DNA of 64,000 nucleotides from Planctomycetota bacterium (GTDB taxonomy: Bacteria > Planctomycetota > UBA1135 > UBA2386), in contig JADJWQ010000006.1 in NCBI GenBank assembly GCA_016716265.1, positions 1 through 64,000 of the forward strand, given 5' to 3'. Under the pieces are notes generated by a model that searched no databases, was not told where the DNA came from, and was given only the letters and a program-made list of their open reading frames with translations. Position numbers and translations under genes: made by a program. The stretch's first letter is position 1. Every line of letters begins with the position of its first letter. Below, in pieces: positions 48,859 to 58,147 of the stretch.

Positions 48859-49725
48859 GTGCTCCACGCGGCCGTCACGCTGGCCCTCGTCGGCGCCGCG
48901 ACCGCCGCCGCATTGCGCGTGCACCGTCGGCTGCGCCCGTTCCTCCCGGAGGACCACCCCGGGCCGGGCCGCAAGGCCCACCCGCGCCCGACGCCGATGC
49001 TCGGCGCGGTGCCGGCCGTCGCGACCGTGATCCTGGCCGCCGCTGTCGTGCCGGCGGGCTCCTGGTGGCTGGCGCTCGCGGTCGCGCTCGCCGCGCTGAC
49101 CGGCGCGGTCGACGACGTCCGCAAGGACGCCGGCGGTGCGGGGCTCGGCCCGGCCTGGAAGTCGGCCGGCCTGCTCGGCGCCGCGGCGTGCGGCGCCGTG
49201 CACGCCACGCACGCTGGCGACCTGCAGGGCCCGTGGGCCCCCGTCGCGATCGTGCTGCTCGTGTTCGTCGTCACCAATGCCGTCAACTTCCTGGACAATC
49301 AGGACGGCGTGACGATCGCACTCGGCTGCGGGGGCCTCGCGCTGCTCGGCGTCGACGGCGCGACCATCGCCGCCGCGTGGCTCGCGCTGCTGCCCTGGAA
49401 CTGGCCGCGCGCACGCGCGTTCCCCGGCGACGCCGGCGCCTATGCACTCGGCTGCGCGCTCGCCACGCTCGCCGCGGCACGCGCGGTAGCGACGCCTGGC
49501 GATCCCGCAGTGCAGCTCCGCCTCGCGATCGCGCCCGTGCTCGTCCCGCTCGCCGACTTCGCGCAGGTCGTGAGCGTGCGCCTCGCGCTCGGTATCGCAC
49601 CGTGGCGCGGGGACCGGCGCCACCTGACCCATCGGCTGCTGGCGCTCGGCGTGCCGCGCGCCGCGTTGGCGCCACTGCTCGCCGCATTGGCGGTCGGGCT
49701 GGGTCTGCTGGTGTCCCCGAGTTGA
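48859..49725 (+). CDS. WecA/MraY-like phospho-sugar transferase
   Basis: 288 residues, multi-helix inner-membrane enzyme of glycosyltransferase family 4. It moves a sugar-1-phosphate from a nucleotide sugar to a polyprenyl phosphate. The motif VTNAVNFLDNQDGV is the family's N-x-x-N-F-x-D-x-x-D segment, and FPGDAGA matches the GD-x-G motif. DRRHLTHRLLALG is the HIHH-like loop. The N-terminus is RKAHPRPTPMLG, the usual K-x-x-P-x-x-G start after TM1. GTG at 48859 is the start, 4 nt after the nadD stop. It is shorter than most WecA proteins; sugar specificity is unknown. Confidence 0.82.
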   Translation: MLHAAVTLALVGAATAAALRVHRRLRPFLPEDHPGPGRKAHPRPTPMLGAVPAVATVILAAAVVPAGSWWLALAVALAALTGAVDDVRKDAGGAGLGPAWKSAGLLGAAACGAVHATHAGDLQGPWAPVAIVLLVFVVTNAVNFLDNQDGVTIALGCGGLALLGVDGATIAAAWLALLPWNWPRARAFPGDAGAYALGCALATLAAARAVATPGDPAVQLRLAIAPVLVPLADFAQVVSVRLALGIAPWRGDRRHLTHRLLALGVPRAALAPLLAALAVGLGLLVSPS

Positions 49726-49819
49726 CGCGGAAGAGGCCGCGAATCCGCGCTGCGGGTTGCCGCATCCGCTGGACCGGGTGACGATGTAGCGCATCAGCAG
49801 ACGTCACGGAGCTCCGCCG

Positions 49820-50746
49820 ATGCAACCGACCGTCCTTCTTGCGCTCGCGCTGTCCGCCGCCGCGCCCGCCCAGGTCCAGCTCCGGGTGTTCGCGCACACG
49901 GACCTCGCCGTCATGCAGCACCGGATTCCGGCTGGCACCGACATCAGCGGCGGCGCGTGGCTGTCGTGGTCGGACAATCACCCGCTGTGGCCGTCGTTCG
50001 CCTCGATGGCGGTGTACGTCACGGCGACCTCGGTCCGGTTCGACAACTCGGTCAGCGCGACGCTGTCGATGCCGCCGACGATCGCACCCCACTCGATCCG
50101 CGTCCACCTGTCGAGCCCGACCACCGTCGACGGCACGCTACACGTCGAGGGTGGCGTGATGGGGACCTCGTTCTTCCGGGTCGACGTCGGCGACGACGGG
50201 ACCGTCGACCTGCAGAGCGGACTCGCATCGGTGACGCTGCCGGCGATCCTCGAGCAGACGCTCTCCGTCGGGCCCGGCGGTCTCGACGTCGTCCTCGAGG
50301 GCTCTGCGGCGGCGAGCCTGCTCACGTTCTTCGGCTCGTCGACCGTCTCGCTGTCGTTTGCACCGACCGGCGCGCACGTGACCCGCAGCGGCGCACCGTG
50401 CGGTGCCGAGCTGGCGGCGCGCTACTACCGTGAGCCGGTGCTGCTGACGAACAACCGACGATTCGAGCTCGCCGTCGAGCGGGCGCCGGTCACGCCGTAC
50501 GCGTTCTTCGTCGTCGGTGTGACGCCGCTGCAGCTCGCGATCCCGCCGCTCGGCTGCCTGCTGCGTTCGGACATCCTGGTGCCGCTGCCCGCGACCGTCG
50601 ACCCGCTCGGCCGTGCCGCGCTCACGCTACCCGTGCCGGCGACGCTCGCTGCGTTCGACGCCCGCATCCAGTTCGTCGCCGCGACGCTCGACCCGGTGCT
50701 CGGCGAGCTGTGGCGCACGAGCGAGGTCGTCGCCACCGCACTCTGA
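49820..50746 (+). CDS. Secreted hypothetical protein with the shared C-terminal module
   Basis: 308 residues. A signal peptide (VLLALALSAAAPAQ) precedes a beta-rich body (about 20-195) with no recognised family. The last ~110 residues, from about 196 (RYYREPVLLTNN…) with VVGVTPLQLAIPPLGCLL…LVPLPATVDPLGRAALTLPVP to EVVATAL, follow the pattern of the module in the two secreted proteases and in the next gene. An ACGGAG site is 8 nt before the ATG. It is probably extracellular or surface-associated; the function is unknown. Confidence 0.72.
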   Translation: MQPTVLLALALSAAAPAQVQLRVFAHTDLAVMQHRIPAGTDISGGAWLSWSDNHPLWPSFASMAVYVTATSVRFDNSVSATLSMPPTIAPHSIRVHLSSPTTVDGTLHVEGGVMGTSFFRVDVGDDGTVDLQSGLASVTLPAILEQTLSVGPGGLDVVLEGSAAASLLTFFGSSTVSLSFAPTGAHVTRSGAPCGAELAARYYREPVLLTNNRRFELAVERAPVTPYAFFVVGVTPLQLAIPPLGCLLRSDILVPLPATVDPLGRAALTLPVPATLAAFDARIQFVAATLDPVLGELWRTSEVVATAL

Positions 50747-50919
50747 CGGCCGTCGCCTCGGTCGCGGCGCACCTGCGGCCACCCGCCTGCGGCCGGCGTC
50801 CCGGCCGGGCCACGGCGCCGGTGATCCGGCGATCGCCGCCGCGCATGCGCGACGCGGCCCGGCGGATCCCGGTGCATCTCCGGGACCTCCCCGGGCCTCC
50901 GGGCCGCGGACGGCGGCAC

Positions 50920-50925
50920 TATCAT
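50920..50925 (+). promoter_or_regulatory. -10 element for a leaderless transcript
   Basis: TATCAT (5/6 of the -10 consensus) ends 7 nt before the ATG of the propeller-protein gene (50933), so the predicted transcript would start at the ATG. A good -35 is not visible. The same arrangement is proposed for hisS. Confidence 0.35.
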
Positions 50926-50932
50926 CACGGCC

Positions 50933-52582
50933 ATGTGGCGTTCCCTCGCAACCACGACTCTGCTCTTCACCTGCGTCGCCGCGCAACAGCCGGCGGCGCC
51001 TGCGTCCTCCACCCGCGCCGTCGTCACTCCCGACGGCGTGTTCTACGCCGTGCAGTCGGCCCCAGGCTCCGCACCGACGCCGGCGACGGGCCTGACCGAC
51101 TCCCCCGCCGGCCTGCGCTGGACCTACGCCGACCCGAACCGGATCACCGGCTCGGTGAGCGTGGGCTTCGAAGGCACCATGGCCTGGCTCGGTGGCCAGC
51201 TCAACGGTCCGCGGCTGTCGCTGGTGTCCACCACCGACGACGCCGGCAATCCACCGCTGCCGATCTACGAGAACCTGCTCGCCAGCAGCGAGACTCCCAG
51301 CGTCAAGGCCGCGGACGACGGCTCCGCCGCCGTGCTCGCGCGCAATGCGTCGGGCGGCGGCGCCACGGTCGAGTACCTGACCTGCTTCTCCGCGACCCCC
51401 CAATGGTCGGTGAGCTATGCGAGCGGCGTCGAGGTCGCGATCTCCGACGACGGTCGCTACGTCGCGGTGGGATTCTCGCCGACCACCATGTCCGCACAGA
51501 TCGACGTCTACGACGCCCGGTCGGCGACGCCGACCACGCCCATCGCCGTCCTGACGGCGACGACCCACGGGCTGCGCCAGCTCGACATCTCGGGTGACGG
51601 GTCGACCGTGCTGATGGCGACGAACACCGACAACCACGTGTTCGACGTCGCGACGCAGACGCAGATCTTCACCGATTCGTCGACGGTGTCGCACGACGCC
51701 CACGCGATCAACTACGACGGCTCCGTGTGGGGCCGCGGCGGCTTCAATCCGGTGCGCGCCTGGGTGCGCTCCGGCGGGACCTACAACCTGGTCCTGAGCT
51801 ACAGCGACTCGACGCTCGGCTTCCCGGTGTTCACCGCCGCCGACGTGTCGGCCGACGGCTCGACCTTCGTCGCCGCCGCCTACGATGCCCAGGGCAGCGC
51901 GCGGCTGCGGGTGTTCTGCTGGAGCCTGACGCCGACCGGCTCGACGCTGCTGTGGGTCTACGCGAGCGATGGCACCGGCTCGCGACAGACGACGCCGCAG
52001 GCGGTGTCGATCTCCGACGACGGCGAGCTCATCGCGGTCGGCACCTGGGGCGACGAGTTCAATGCGCACGCCGAGGTGCTCGTGTTCAGCCGCACCGTGG
52101 GCAACGTGCCGATCCAGACGCTCGACACGCCGGGCTCGTGCTACGACCTCGACATCTCCGGCGACGGCCAGTTCGTCGTGGTCGGCACCAAGGCGGTCCA
52201 CGCCAACGTGTTCGGCCGCGGCGGCGAAGGCTACAGCCTCGACCTCGGCGGCCAGCGCTACTGGCAGCAGGGCACGGCCAGCCTCGGCCGCACGATCACC
52301 CTGAACGCCGACGGCGCGCAGGGTGACGGCGTGTTCCTCGCATTCGCCTCGCAGCGCGGCCCCGGCATCAGCATCCCGGGCATCGCGGGCACGCTCGAGC
52401 TGGACGTCGGCAGCCTGCTCGGCGTGGTGTTCGTCGGCACGGTGCCGGCGGGCGGGACCCTCGGCACGATGCTGAGCGTCCCGAACGTGCCGGTGGTGGT
52501 CGGCCGGACGCTGTGGACGCAGTCGCTGATGAGCCCGCCGTTCCGCTTCGAGAACCTGCTGCTCGTCCCGCTGACGCCGTGA
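50933..52582 (+). CDS. Secreted beta-propeller protein with C-terminal module
   Basis: 549 residues. A signal peptide (SLATTTLLFTCVAA) leads into repeated blades of WD40/TolB-like kind (VAISDDGRYVAVGFSPTTM, LDISGDGSTVLMATN, AVSISDDGELIAVGTWGDE, LDISGDGQFVVVGTKA), spanning about 80-430. Each blade has the DISGDG/DDGxxVAVG pattern that also occurs in extracellular propellers. The last ~110 residues (GQRYWQQGTASLGRTITL…LLLVPLTP) resemble the C-terminal module of the protease genes. A function in binding or scaffolding is plausible; the ligand is unknown. It begins at the ATG after the TATCAT element. Confidence 0.78.
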   Translation: MWRSLATTTLLFTCVAAQQPAAPASSTRAVVTPDGVFYAVQSAPGSAPTPATGLTDSPAGLRWTYADPNRITGSVSVGFEGTMAWLGGQLNGPRLSLVSTTDDAGNPPLPIYENLLASSETPSVKAADDGSAAVLARNASGGGATVEYLTCFSATPQWSVSYASGVEVAISDDGRYVAVGFSPTTMSAQIDVYDARSATPTTPIAVLTATTHGLRQLDISGDGSTVLMATNTDNHVFDVATQTQIFTDSSTVSHDAHAINYDGSVWGRGGFNPVRAWVRSGGTYNLVLSYSDSTLGFPVFTAADVSADGSTFVAAAYDAQGSARLRVFCWSLTPTGSTLLWVYASDGTGSRQTTPQAVSISDDGELIAVGTWGDEFNAHAEVLVFSRTVGNVPIQTLDTPGSCYDLDISGDGQFVVVGTKAVHANVFGRGGEGYSLDLGGQRYWQQGTASLGRTITLNADGAQGDGVFLAFASQRGPGISIPGIAGTLELDVGSLLGVVFVGTVPAGGTLGTMLSVPNVPVVVGRTLWTQSLMSPPFRFENLLLVPLTP

Positions 52583-52631
52583 GCCGCGCCGGGAGCGGGC
52601 GGCCGCGCGAACGGGGGACGCTCCGCTCAGC

Positions 52632-53264
52632 TCATCCCCCGCGGACCGCGAGCAGGTCGGCGTCGTCGACGAGGACCTCCCGGAGCCGGCGGATCGCACG
52701 GTGCTGCCGCACGTAGACGGCGCTCTCGCCGATTCCGAGCAGAGTGGCGACGTCGCGCGCGGGGTGTTGCTCGAGGCACCGCAGCACGAGGATCTCCCGG
52801 TCCTGCTCGCTGAGGCTCGCGATCGCGTCGACGACGCGCTGCACGCCCTCGCGTTCGGCCGCGCTGGTCAACGGCCCCCGCCCCGTCCAGGTCCAGGACT
52901 CGCTGGCCGCGCTCCCGCGCTCCGCCACCGCCACGCTTCGCCGGGCGGCCTCCCGCAGGACGGCGTTCACGCGGTAGAGCAGCACCGTCGACAGGAACCG
53001 CACGACGACGGGGGTCATCCTCCCGTCGCGCGACGTCAGCTCGCCGAGCCGCGGCAGGGCTGCCGCCCAGACGTCCTCCACGACGTCCTCCGGATCGACC
53101 TGTCGGCGCAGCTCCGACCCCATCCGGTAGCGGGCCTGCGCGAGCAACCAGGGTGAGAACCGCTCGGCGAGCCAGCCCAGGCTGCCGCGGTCGCCCTCCA
53201 AGGCGGCGCGGACGTGCCGGGTCGTCTCGTCGGGTGGCTCGTCCTTCCGCGGGCGGCACCGCAT
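52632..53264 (-). CDS. ECF RNA polymerase sigma factor
   Basis: 210-residue sigma factor with region 2 (about 30-100: WLAERFSPWLLAQARYRMG and DPEDVVEDVWAAALPRL) and region 4 (about 143-200: LSEQDREILVLRCLEQHPARDVATLLGIGESAVYVRQHRAIRRLRE). The layout fits the Planctomycete-type ECF families whose genes sit beside Ser/Thr kinases. The start ATG at 53262-53264 follows a GGAG at a good distance; an upstream start would overlap the kinase gene. It is divergent from that kinase gene across 55 bp. No anti-sigma gene is seen. The activation mechanism may be phosphorylation by the kinase, as known for some ECF-kinase pairs; that is an inference. Confidence 0.92.
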   Translation of the reverse strand: MRCRPRKDEPPDETTRHVRAALEGDRGSLGWLAERFSPWLLAQARYRMGSELRRQVDPEDVVEDVWAAALPRLGELTSRDGRMTPVVVRFLSTVLLYRVNAVLREAARRSVAVAERGSAASESWTWTGRGPLTSAAEREGVQRVVDAIASLSEQDREILVLRCLEQHPARDVATLLGIGESAVYVRQHRAIRRLREVLVDDADLLAVRGG

Positions 53265-53319
53265 CGCAGCTCCGAGGCTAACATGCACGGCAGCGTCCGG
53301 CCACACCTGGAGGACCGCC

Positions 53320-55728
53320 ATGAGCGAGGCCGCCTACCGCGCCGTCGTCACGAACGACCTGCTGCGCAGGATCGTCGCCGACCTGGCGCTCGGCGACCGG
53401 AGGGACCTGGCCGACTACCGCGCCCTGTGGCCCGACCGGTCCGGCCTGCTGGAGCAGCTCTGGAAGGAGATCTTCGCCGGCGCCTCACCTCACGCGACGC
53501 CTCCGGGGCCGCCGCAGCTCGGCCCGTTCCGCCTCGAAGGCGAGCTCGGCCGCGGCGGTCAGGGCATCGTGCACCGTGCGGTGGACACTCGCCTGCAGCG
53601 GACCGTCGCGCTGAAGGTCCTCCGCCACTCCGGACGATCGACCGCCGACCTGCTGCGATTCCGGCGCGAGGCCCGCGCCGCCGCTGGATTGCGCCACGCC
53701 GCGCTGTGCACCGTGTACGAGACCGGCGAAGTCGACGGACGCCTCTACGTCGCAATGGAGCTCCTGCCCGGCCCGACATTGCAGCAGTGCATCGATCGCC
53801 ACCGCGCCGACCCCGACGCCGCGCCAGGTCCCGTCGCATTGCCCAACGCCACGGACGCGACCGTGCCCGCGCGACTCCGCGCGGTGCTGGAGGTCCTCGA
53901 AGGGACCGCGATCGGCCTCCAGCACGCCCACGACCGAGGCCTGGTGCATCGCGACGTCAAGCCGTCGAACATCACGTTCTCCGCCACGTTGCAACCCGTG
54001 GTGCTGGACTTCGGCCTCGCGCGCGACATCGACGGGAACGATGACGTCACCCGCCGGGGAATCGTGCTCGGCACGCCGGGCTACGTCGCGCCCGAGGCGT
54101 TCGTCGCGGAGTCCGCGGACGTGGTCTGCTCGCCGCGACTCGACGTCTGGTCACTCGGCGTCGTGCTGTACACGCTGGCGTCCGGCGGCCGACCGCCGTT
54201 CCGGTCCGACTCCCCCACGGCGTGGCTGGACGCCGTGCGCGGTCGCCGGCGACCGCGCCTGCGCGGTCTGCCGCGAACCGTCCGCCCCGCACTCGAGCGA
54301 CTGCTGCGCGATGCGCTCGCGCACCGGCCCGAGCGGAGACTCGGATCCTGTGCCGAGTTCGCCCGTCGCCTGCGCGCGATCGCCAGCCGTTCGGGCGACC
54401 GACGCCGACGGACCGCCGTCGGCTGGATCGCCGTGGCCTGCACGACGGCGCTCTCGATGCCGCTCGCGTGGCTGGGCCATCGGCTGGCATCGGCGGGGCG
54501 ACCGGACTCCCCGGCGTCGTCCATCGAACCCGCCGACGCCAGCCGGTCAGCCCTCGAGAACTCGACCACGTTCCGACGGGACGGCGAATTCGAGAGCATC
54601 GAGCTCGGGTGGACGAACGGCCCGCTCGGCCCGTCGCGCCGTCGCCCCAGCTACTCGCTGACGGCGGCACATGGCGGCTCGTTCGTCGGCCTGCGCGACG
54701 GCGATATCGTGTTGCACCGGTTCGGCGGCGAGCTACGCCGATTCCATTCCGCGCAGGGTGCATTGGACTCGCCCGTCATCACCGCGAGCGGGAGCATCGT
54801 CGCGGCGTGCCAGGGACCCGATCGAGTGGTCTGGTTCGATGTGGCTACCGGCGTGGAGGGCAGCCTGGTGGCCAGCGACGGTGGCGAGTTCTCCGGGCTG
54901 TGCGCGCACGGCGAGGCGCTGGTGGCGCTCGCGGGCTCCGAGCTCGTGCTCGTCGATCCGCTCGCATCGACCGCGCCCGAATACGTGCGACCACACGGCG
55001 ACGGCCTGCCCGGACCGCTGGTCGAAGCCGTGCTCCTCGGCCCGACGCGCGCTCTGCTGCGCGGTGGAACGACCCGACGTGGCCGCGCGGTCGCGGGCAC
55101 GTCGGACGACGCGCGGCTGGCGCTGGTCGCGCTCGACGACGGCAAGGTCCTCGGCTGGTGGAGCGAGCCCGATCAGCGCGTTCGCCTGCTCGACCTGGTC
55201 GATGCAGCCGGACGGTTCGCGCGGCTCGACCAGGACGCTGGCCGGCTCGAGGTACGCGATGCCGAGGGCCGGCTGCGATTCGACTTCGCGCCGGCTCCCG
55301 GCGATGCCGTCCTGTCCTTCTCCCTGACGCGCGACGGTCGGCTGGCGGTGCTCACCCGCACCGCGCCAGACACCGACGCCACCCTGCACGTCGTGGATTG
55401 CACGAGCGGCGCGCGGCACGACGTGCCGATCCGCCTCGCCGGCGAGCAGGCGTGGCCGTTCGCGCTCGCGGACCCGAGCTGCATGCTGCTCGCCCAGGGA
55501 GGCCTCGGCTTCGATCTGATCGATCTGCGCTCGGGTGGGATCGTCGGGACGTTCCGCAGCGCGGACCGCTGGCAGGGCAGACACTGGGTCGGCCCGCTCG
55601 GACGCACGTTCTACACCTGCTGCCCGCGCCGCGGCGCGGTCCGCGCCGTCCCGCTCGGCCGATCGCCGGATGCGGTTCCTCCGCCGCCGGACGCCGAGCC
55701 CGCGGCGGTCCGGGGCGCACCACGATGA
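53320..55728 (+). CDS. Transmembrane Ser/Thr protein kinase with beta-propeller-like extracellular part
   Basis: 802 residues. The kinase domain (about 68-345) has the glycine loop GRGGQGIVH, catalytic Lys99 (VALK), HRDVKPSN with Asp212, DFG at 230-232 and GTPGYVAPEA. A single membrane helix lies at about 366-386 (VGWIAVACTTALSMPLAWL). The C-terminal ~400 residues form repeated beta units (SLTAAHGGSFVGLRDGDIVLHRFGG, DLVDAAGRFARLDQDAG) likely to be a sensor propeller outside the membrane. It starts after a TGGAGGA site. It is divergent from the ECF sigma factor gene. All catalytic residues are present, so it is probably active. The second kinase is a tandem paralogue. Confidence 0.93.
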   Translation: MSEAAYRAVVTNDLLRRIVADLALGDRRDLADYRALWPDRSGLLEQLWKEIFAGASPHATPPGPPQLGPFRLEGELGRGGQGIVHRAVDTRLQRTVALKVLRHSGRSTADLLRFRREARAAAGLRHAALCTVYETGEVDGRLYVAMELLPGPTLQQCIDRHRADPDAAPGPVALPNATDATVPARLRAVLEVLEGTAIGLQHAHDRGLVHRDVKPSNITFSATLQPVVLDFGLARDIDGNDDVTRRGIVLGTPGYVAPEAFVAESADVVCSPRLDVWSLGVVLYTLASGGRPPFRSDSPTAWLDAVRGRRRPRLRGLPRTVRPALERLLRDALAHRPERRLGSCAEFARRLRAIASRSGDRRRRTAVGWIAVACTTALSMPLAWLGHRLASAGRPDSPASSIEPADASRSALENSTTFRRDGEFESIELGWTNGPLGPSRRRPSYSLTAAHGGSFVGLRDGDIVLHRFGGELRRFHSAQGALDSPVITASGSIVAACQGPDRVVWFDVATGVEGSLVASDGGEFSGLCAHGEALVALAGSELVLVDPLASTAPEYVRPHGDGLPGPLVEAVLLGPTRALLRGGTTRRGRAVAGTSDDARLALVALDDGKVLGWWSEPDQRVRLLDLVDAAGRFARLDQDAGRLEVRDAEGRLRFDFAPAPGDAVLSFSLTRDGRLAVLTRTAPDTDATLHVVDCTSGARHDVPIRLAGEQAWPFALADPSCMLLAQGGLGFDLIDLRSGGIVGTFRSADRWQGRHWVGPLGRTFYTCCPRRGAVRAVPLGRSPDAVPPPPDAEPAAVRGAPR

Positions 55729-55774
55729 TCGTGGCTACGATCGGGCGACGCCTGGCGAGGCGGCCGGGACCGCA

Positions 55775-58135
55775 ATGAACGAGGGCAGCCGACGACCCGA
55801 GGCGGGCCGGCTCGATCCGGAGCCGGACCCCCGCGCGATCGAGGAGGCGCTGCGCGACCTTGGGAGCGAGCTGTTCGGCCCGTCGCCGCGCGCCGACTTC
55901 GGGCCGTACCGGTTCGTCGCCGAACTCGGCCGCGGCGGACAGGCGGTCGTGTTCCGCGCGGTGGACACGAGACTGCAGCGGACCGTCGCCCTGAAGCTCC
56001 TGCGGAGTGCCCGCCCGGACGACACCGAGCGCGGGCAATTCCATCGTGAGGCGCGCGCCGCGGCGAGCCTCCGGCATCCTGCCGTCTGCACCGTGTTCGA
56101 GGCGGGCGACATCGATGGCCAGTCGTTCGTCGCCATGGAGATCGTGGCCGGTCCGACGCTGCAGCAATGCATCGACCGCCACGTCGCGAACACCGGACGA
56201 CCGCCCGGGCCCGTGGCGTTGCCGCACGCGGAGGCGGGCACGGCGATCACACGGCTCCGCGCCATCGTCGCGGTGCTGGAGCAGGTGGCGCTGGGGCTGC
56301 AACACGCTCACGACCACGGCGTCCTGCACCGCGACCTGAAGCCGTCCAACATCGCGCTGACCGACGACGGCCAGCCGGTGATCCTCGACTTCGGTCTGGC
56401 GCACCGCCTGCGCGACTCCGACCACGTGGACCAGGCCGGCGCCGTCCCGGGCACGCCGGGCTACATCGCGCCCGAAGCGTTCGACTCGAGGTCGGAGCCG
56501 CCCCCGGACTCGTCGCGTCTCGACGTCTGGTCGCTCGGCGTCATCGCGTACGTCCTGGTATCCGGGGGCCGCCCCCCATTCCCTTGCAGTCCGATTGCGG
56601 CCTGGCTCGATGCCGTCCACCGCAGCCCCCCGCCGGCCGTGTCCGGTCTCCCGCCGACTGTCGGTCGGGCCGTGGACGAGCTGCTGCGGCTCGCGCTGGC
56701 TCCCGAGCCTCGGAATCGTCTCGCCTCGCCAGCGGAATTCGCGTCCCGGCTCCGCGAGCTGGATGCGCTCGCGAGCCGTGTCCGCAGCAGGACCTGGTCC
56801 GTCGCGCTCGCCGGCCTGCTGACGACCTCGCTGGTCACCGTCGCGGTCGCACTCGTTCGCGGTGACCGTCGCGCGTCCAGCGGCGGCGAGCCCGGGGACG
56901 TGGCGGCAGCGGTCGCAGCCGCGTCCACCAGTGCAGATGACACCGAGCCGCGCTCGCTCGGCGAGACGCCCGCCGCCATCGCCCGACCCGCACCCGAGCT
57001 CGAATCGCTGGAGGTCGGTTGGCGCCCGAGCGGGATCGGACCAACCCGACGTCGGGCGAGCTTTCGCGTCGCGAGTGCCGACGGTCGGTCCTTCGTCGGT
57101 TGTTCCGACGGCGACCTGGTCCTGCAACGATTCGACGGTGCACCGCGCAGGTTCCACTCCGGCACCGGCGAGCTCGATTGCGTGGTGATCACCGCTGATG
57201 GCGGTACCGTCGCGGGCTGCCAGGGGGTCGGTCGGGTGGTCTGGTTCGACGTCTCGAGCGGCGTCGAGAGCCGTCTCGAGGTCGGGCCGGACCGTGAGGT
57301 ATCCGGTCTGGCTCCGCACGGCACCGACCTGCTCGTGATCGTCCGTGACGGAATCCGGCACGTCGATCCCACCGGTGCTCGCCCGACACGCTGCTACGAC
57401 TTCGCCGGTGACGGCCTGCCCGAACCGATCCTCGACGCCGTCCTCCTCGACGGTTCGCGCGCGCTGCTTCGCGGCGGCGATCCCCCCGCGGGTTCCACCG
57501 GACCGCACGGCCGACCGGACCACCGGCTCGCGCTCGCGTCCCTCGACGTGGGGGCTCCGGTCGCGTCGTGGAGTGGCCAGCCCAGCAACAACCGACTGAT
57601 CGACATCGTCGACGCGACCGGTCGCTTCGCGACCCTCGACCCCGAACTACCGGCCTTCCACCTGCGCGATCGCGACGGCCGGTCGATCGCGAGCTGCAGA
57701 CTGCCCCCCGACGCGCGCGTGCTCGGCTTCTCCCTCGCGAGAGATGGCCGACTGTTCGTCGCGACCACGGGGTCCGACGACGATCCGCCCGCCCGTCTCC
57801 ACGTCCTGGCCCCGGACGGTGCTCCACCACGCACCATTCCGATCCAGGTCGGAGCGAGGACCGCCGTGCCCCTGGCGCTCCCCGACCCGACGCTCCTCCT
57901 TCTCACGCAGGACCCGGAGGGCTTCGACATCATCGACCTCGACACCGGTCGGGTCGTCGCGCCGCGCCGCGATCTCGCGCCGTCCAGCGGCAAGCACTGG
58001 ATCGGGCCGCGCGGCAACGTCTTCTACACCTGCAGCGCGTCGCGGGGCGCGCTGCGCGCCACGCCGATCGCCGCGCTGCTCGCGGCGGTGGCGACAGACC
58101 GCGCGGCGCCGGGCGCGACGCCGCGCGGCCAGTGA
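55775..58135 (+). CDS. Tandem paralogous transmembrane Ser/Thr protein kinase
   Basis: 786 residues, closely parallel to the preceding kinase. The glycine loop is GRGGQAVVF, with catalytic Lys74 (VALK), HRDLKPSN with Asp187, DFGLAH with Asp205 and GTPGYIAPEAF. A membrane helix lies at about 341-361 (SVALAGLLTTSLVTVAVAL). The extracellular part again carries propeller-like repeats (FRVASADGRSFVGCSDGDLVLQRFDG, DIVDATGRFATLDPEL). The start at 55775 is chosen because it begins the alignable N-terminus; the previous gene ends 46 bp upstream. The two genes probably arose by duplication and have diverged mostly outside the kinase core. Confidence 0.93.
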   Translation: MNEGSRRPEAGRLDPEPDPRAIEEALRDLGSELFGPSPRADFGPYRFVAELGRGGQAVVFRAVDTRLQRTVALKLLRSARPDDTERGQFHREARAAASLRHPAVCTVFEAGDIDGQSFVAMEIVAGPTLQQCIDRHVANTGRPPGPVALPHAEAGTAITRLRAIVAVLEQVALGLQHAHDHGVLHRDLKPSNIALTDDGQPVILDFGLAHRLRDSDHVDQAGAVPGTPGYIAPEAFDSRSEPPPDSSRLDVWSLGVIAYVLVSGGRPPFPCSPIAAWLDAVHRSPPPAVSGLPPTVGRAVDELLRLALAPEPRNRLASPAEFASRLRELDALASRVRSRTWSVALAGLLTTSLVTVAVALVRGDRRASSGGEPGDVAAAVAAASTSADDTEPRSLGETPAAIARPAPELESLEVGWRPSGIGPTRRRASFRVASADGRSFVGCSDGDLVLQRFDGAPRRFHSGTGELDCVVITADGGTVAGCQGVGRVVWFDVSSGVESRLEVGPDREVSGLAPHGTDLLVIVRDGIRHVDPTGARPTRCYDFAGDGLPEPILDAVLLDGSRALLRGGDPPAGSTGPHGRPDHRLALASLDVGAPVASWSGQPSNNRLIDIVDATGRFATLDPELPAFHLRDRDGRSIASCRLPPDARVLGFSLARDGRLFVATTGSDDDPPARLHVLAPDGAPPRTIPIQVGARTAVPLALPDPTLLLLTQDPEGFDIIDLDTGRVVAPRRDLAPSSGKHWIGPRGNVFYTCSASRGALRATPIAALLAAVATDRAAPGATPRGQ

Positions 58136-58147
58136 GCCTCGCTGCCG

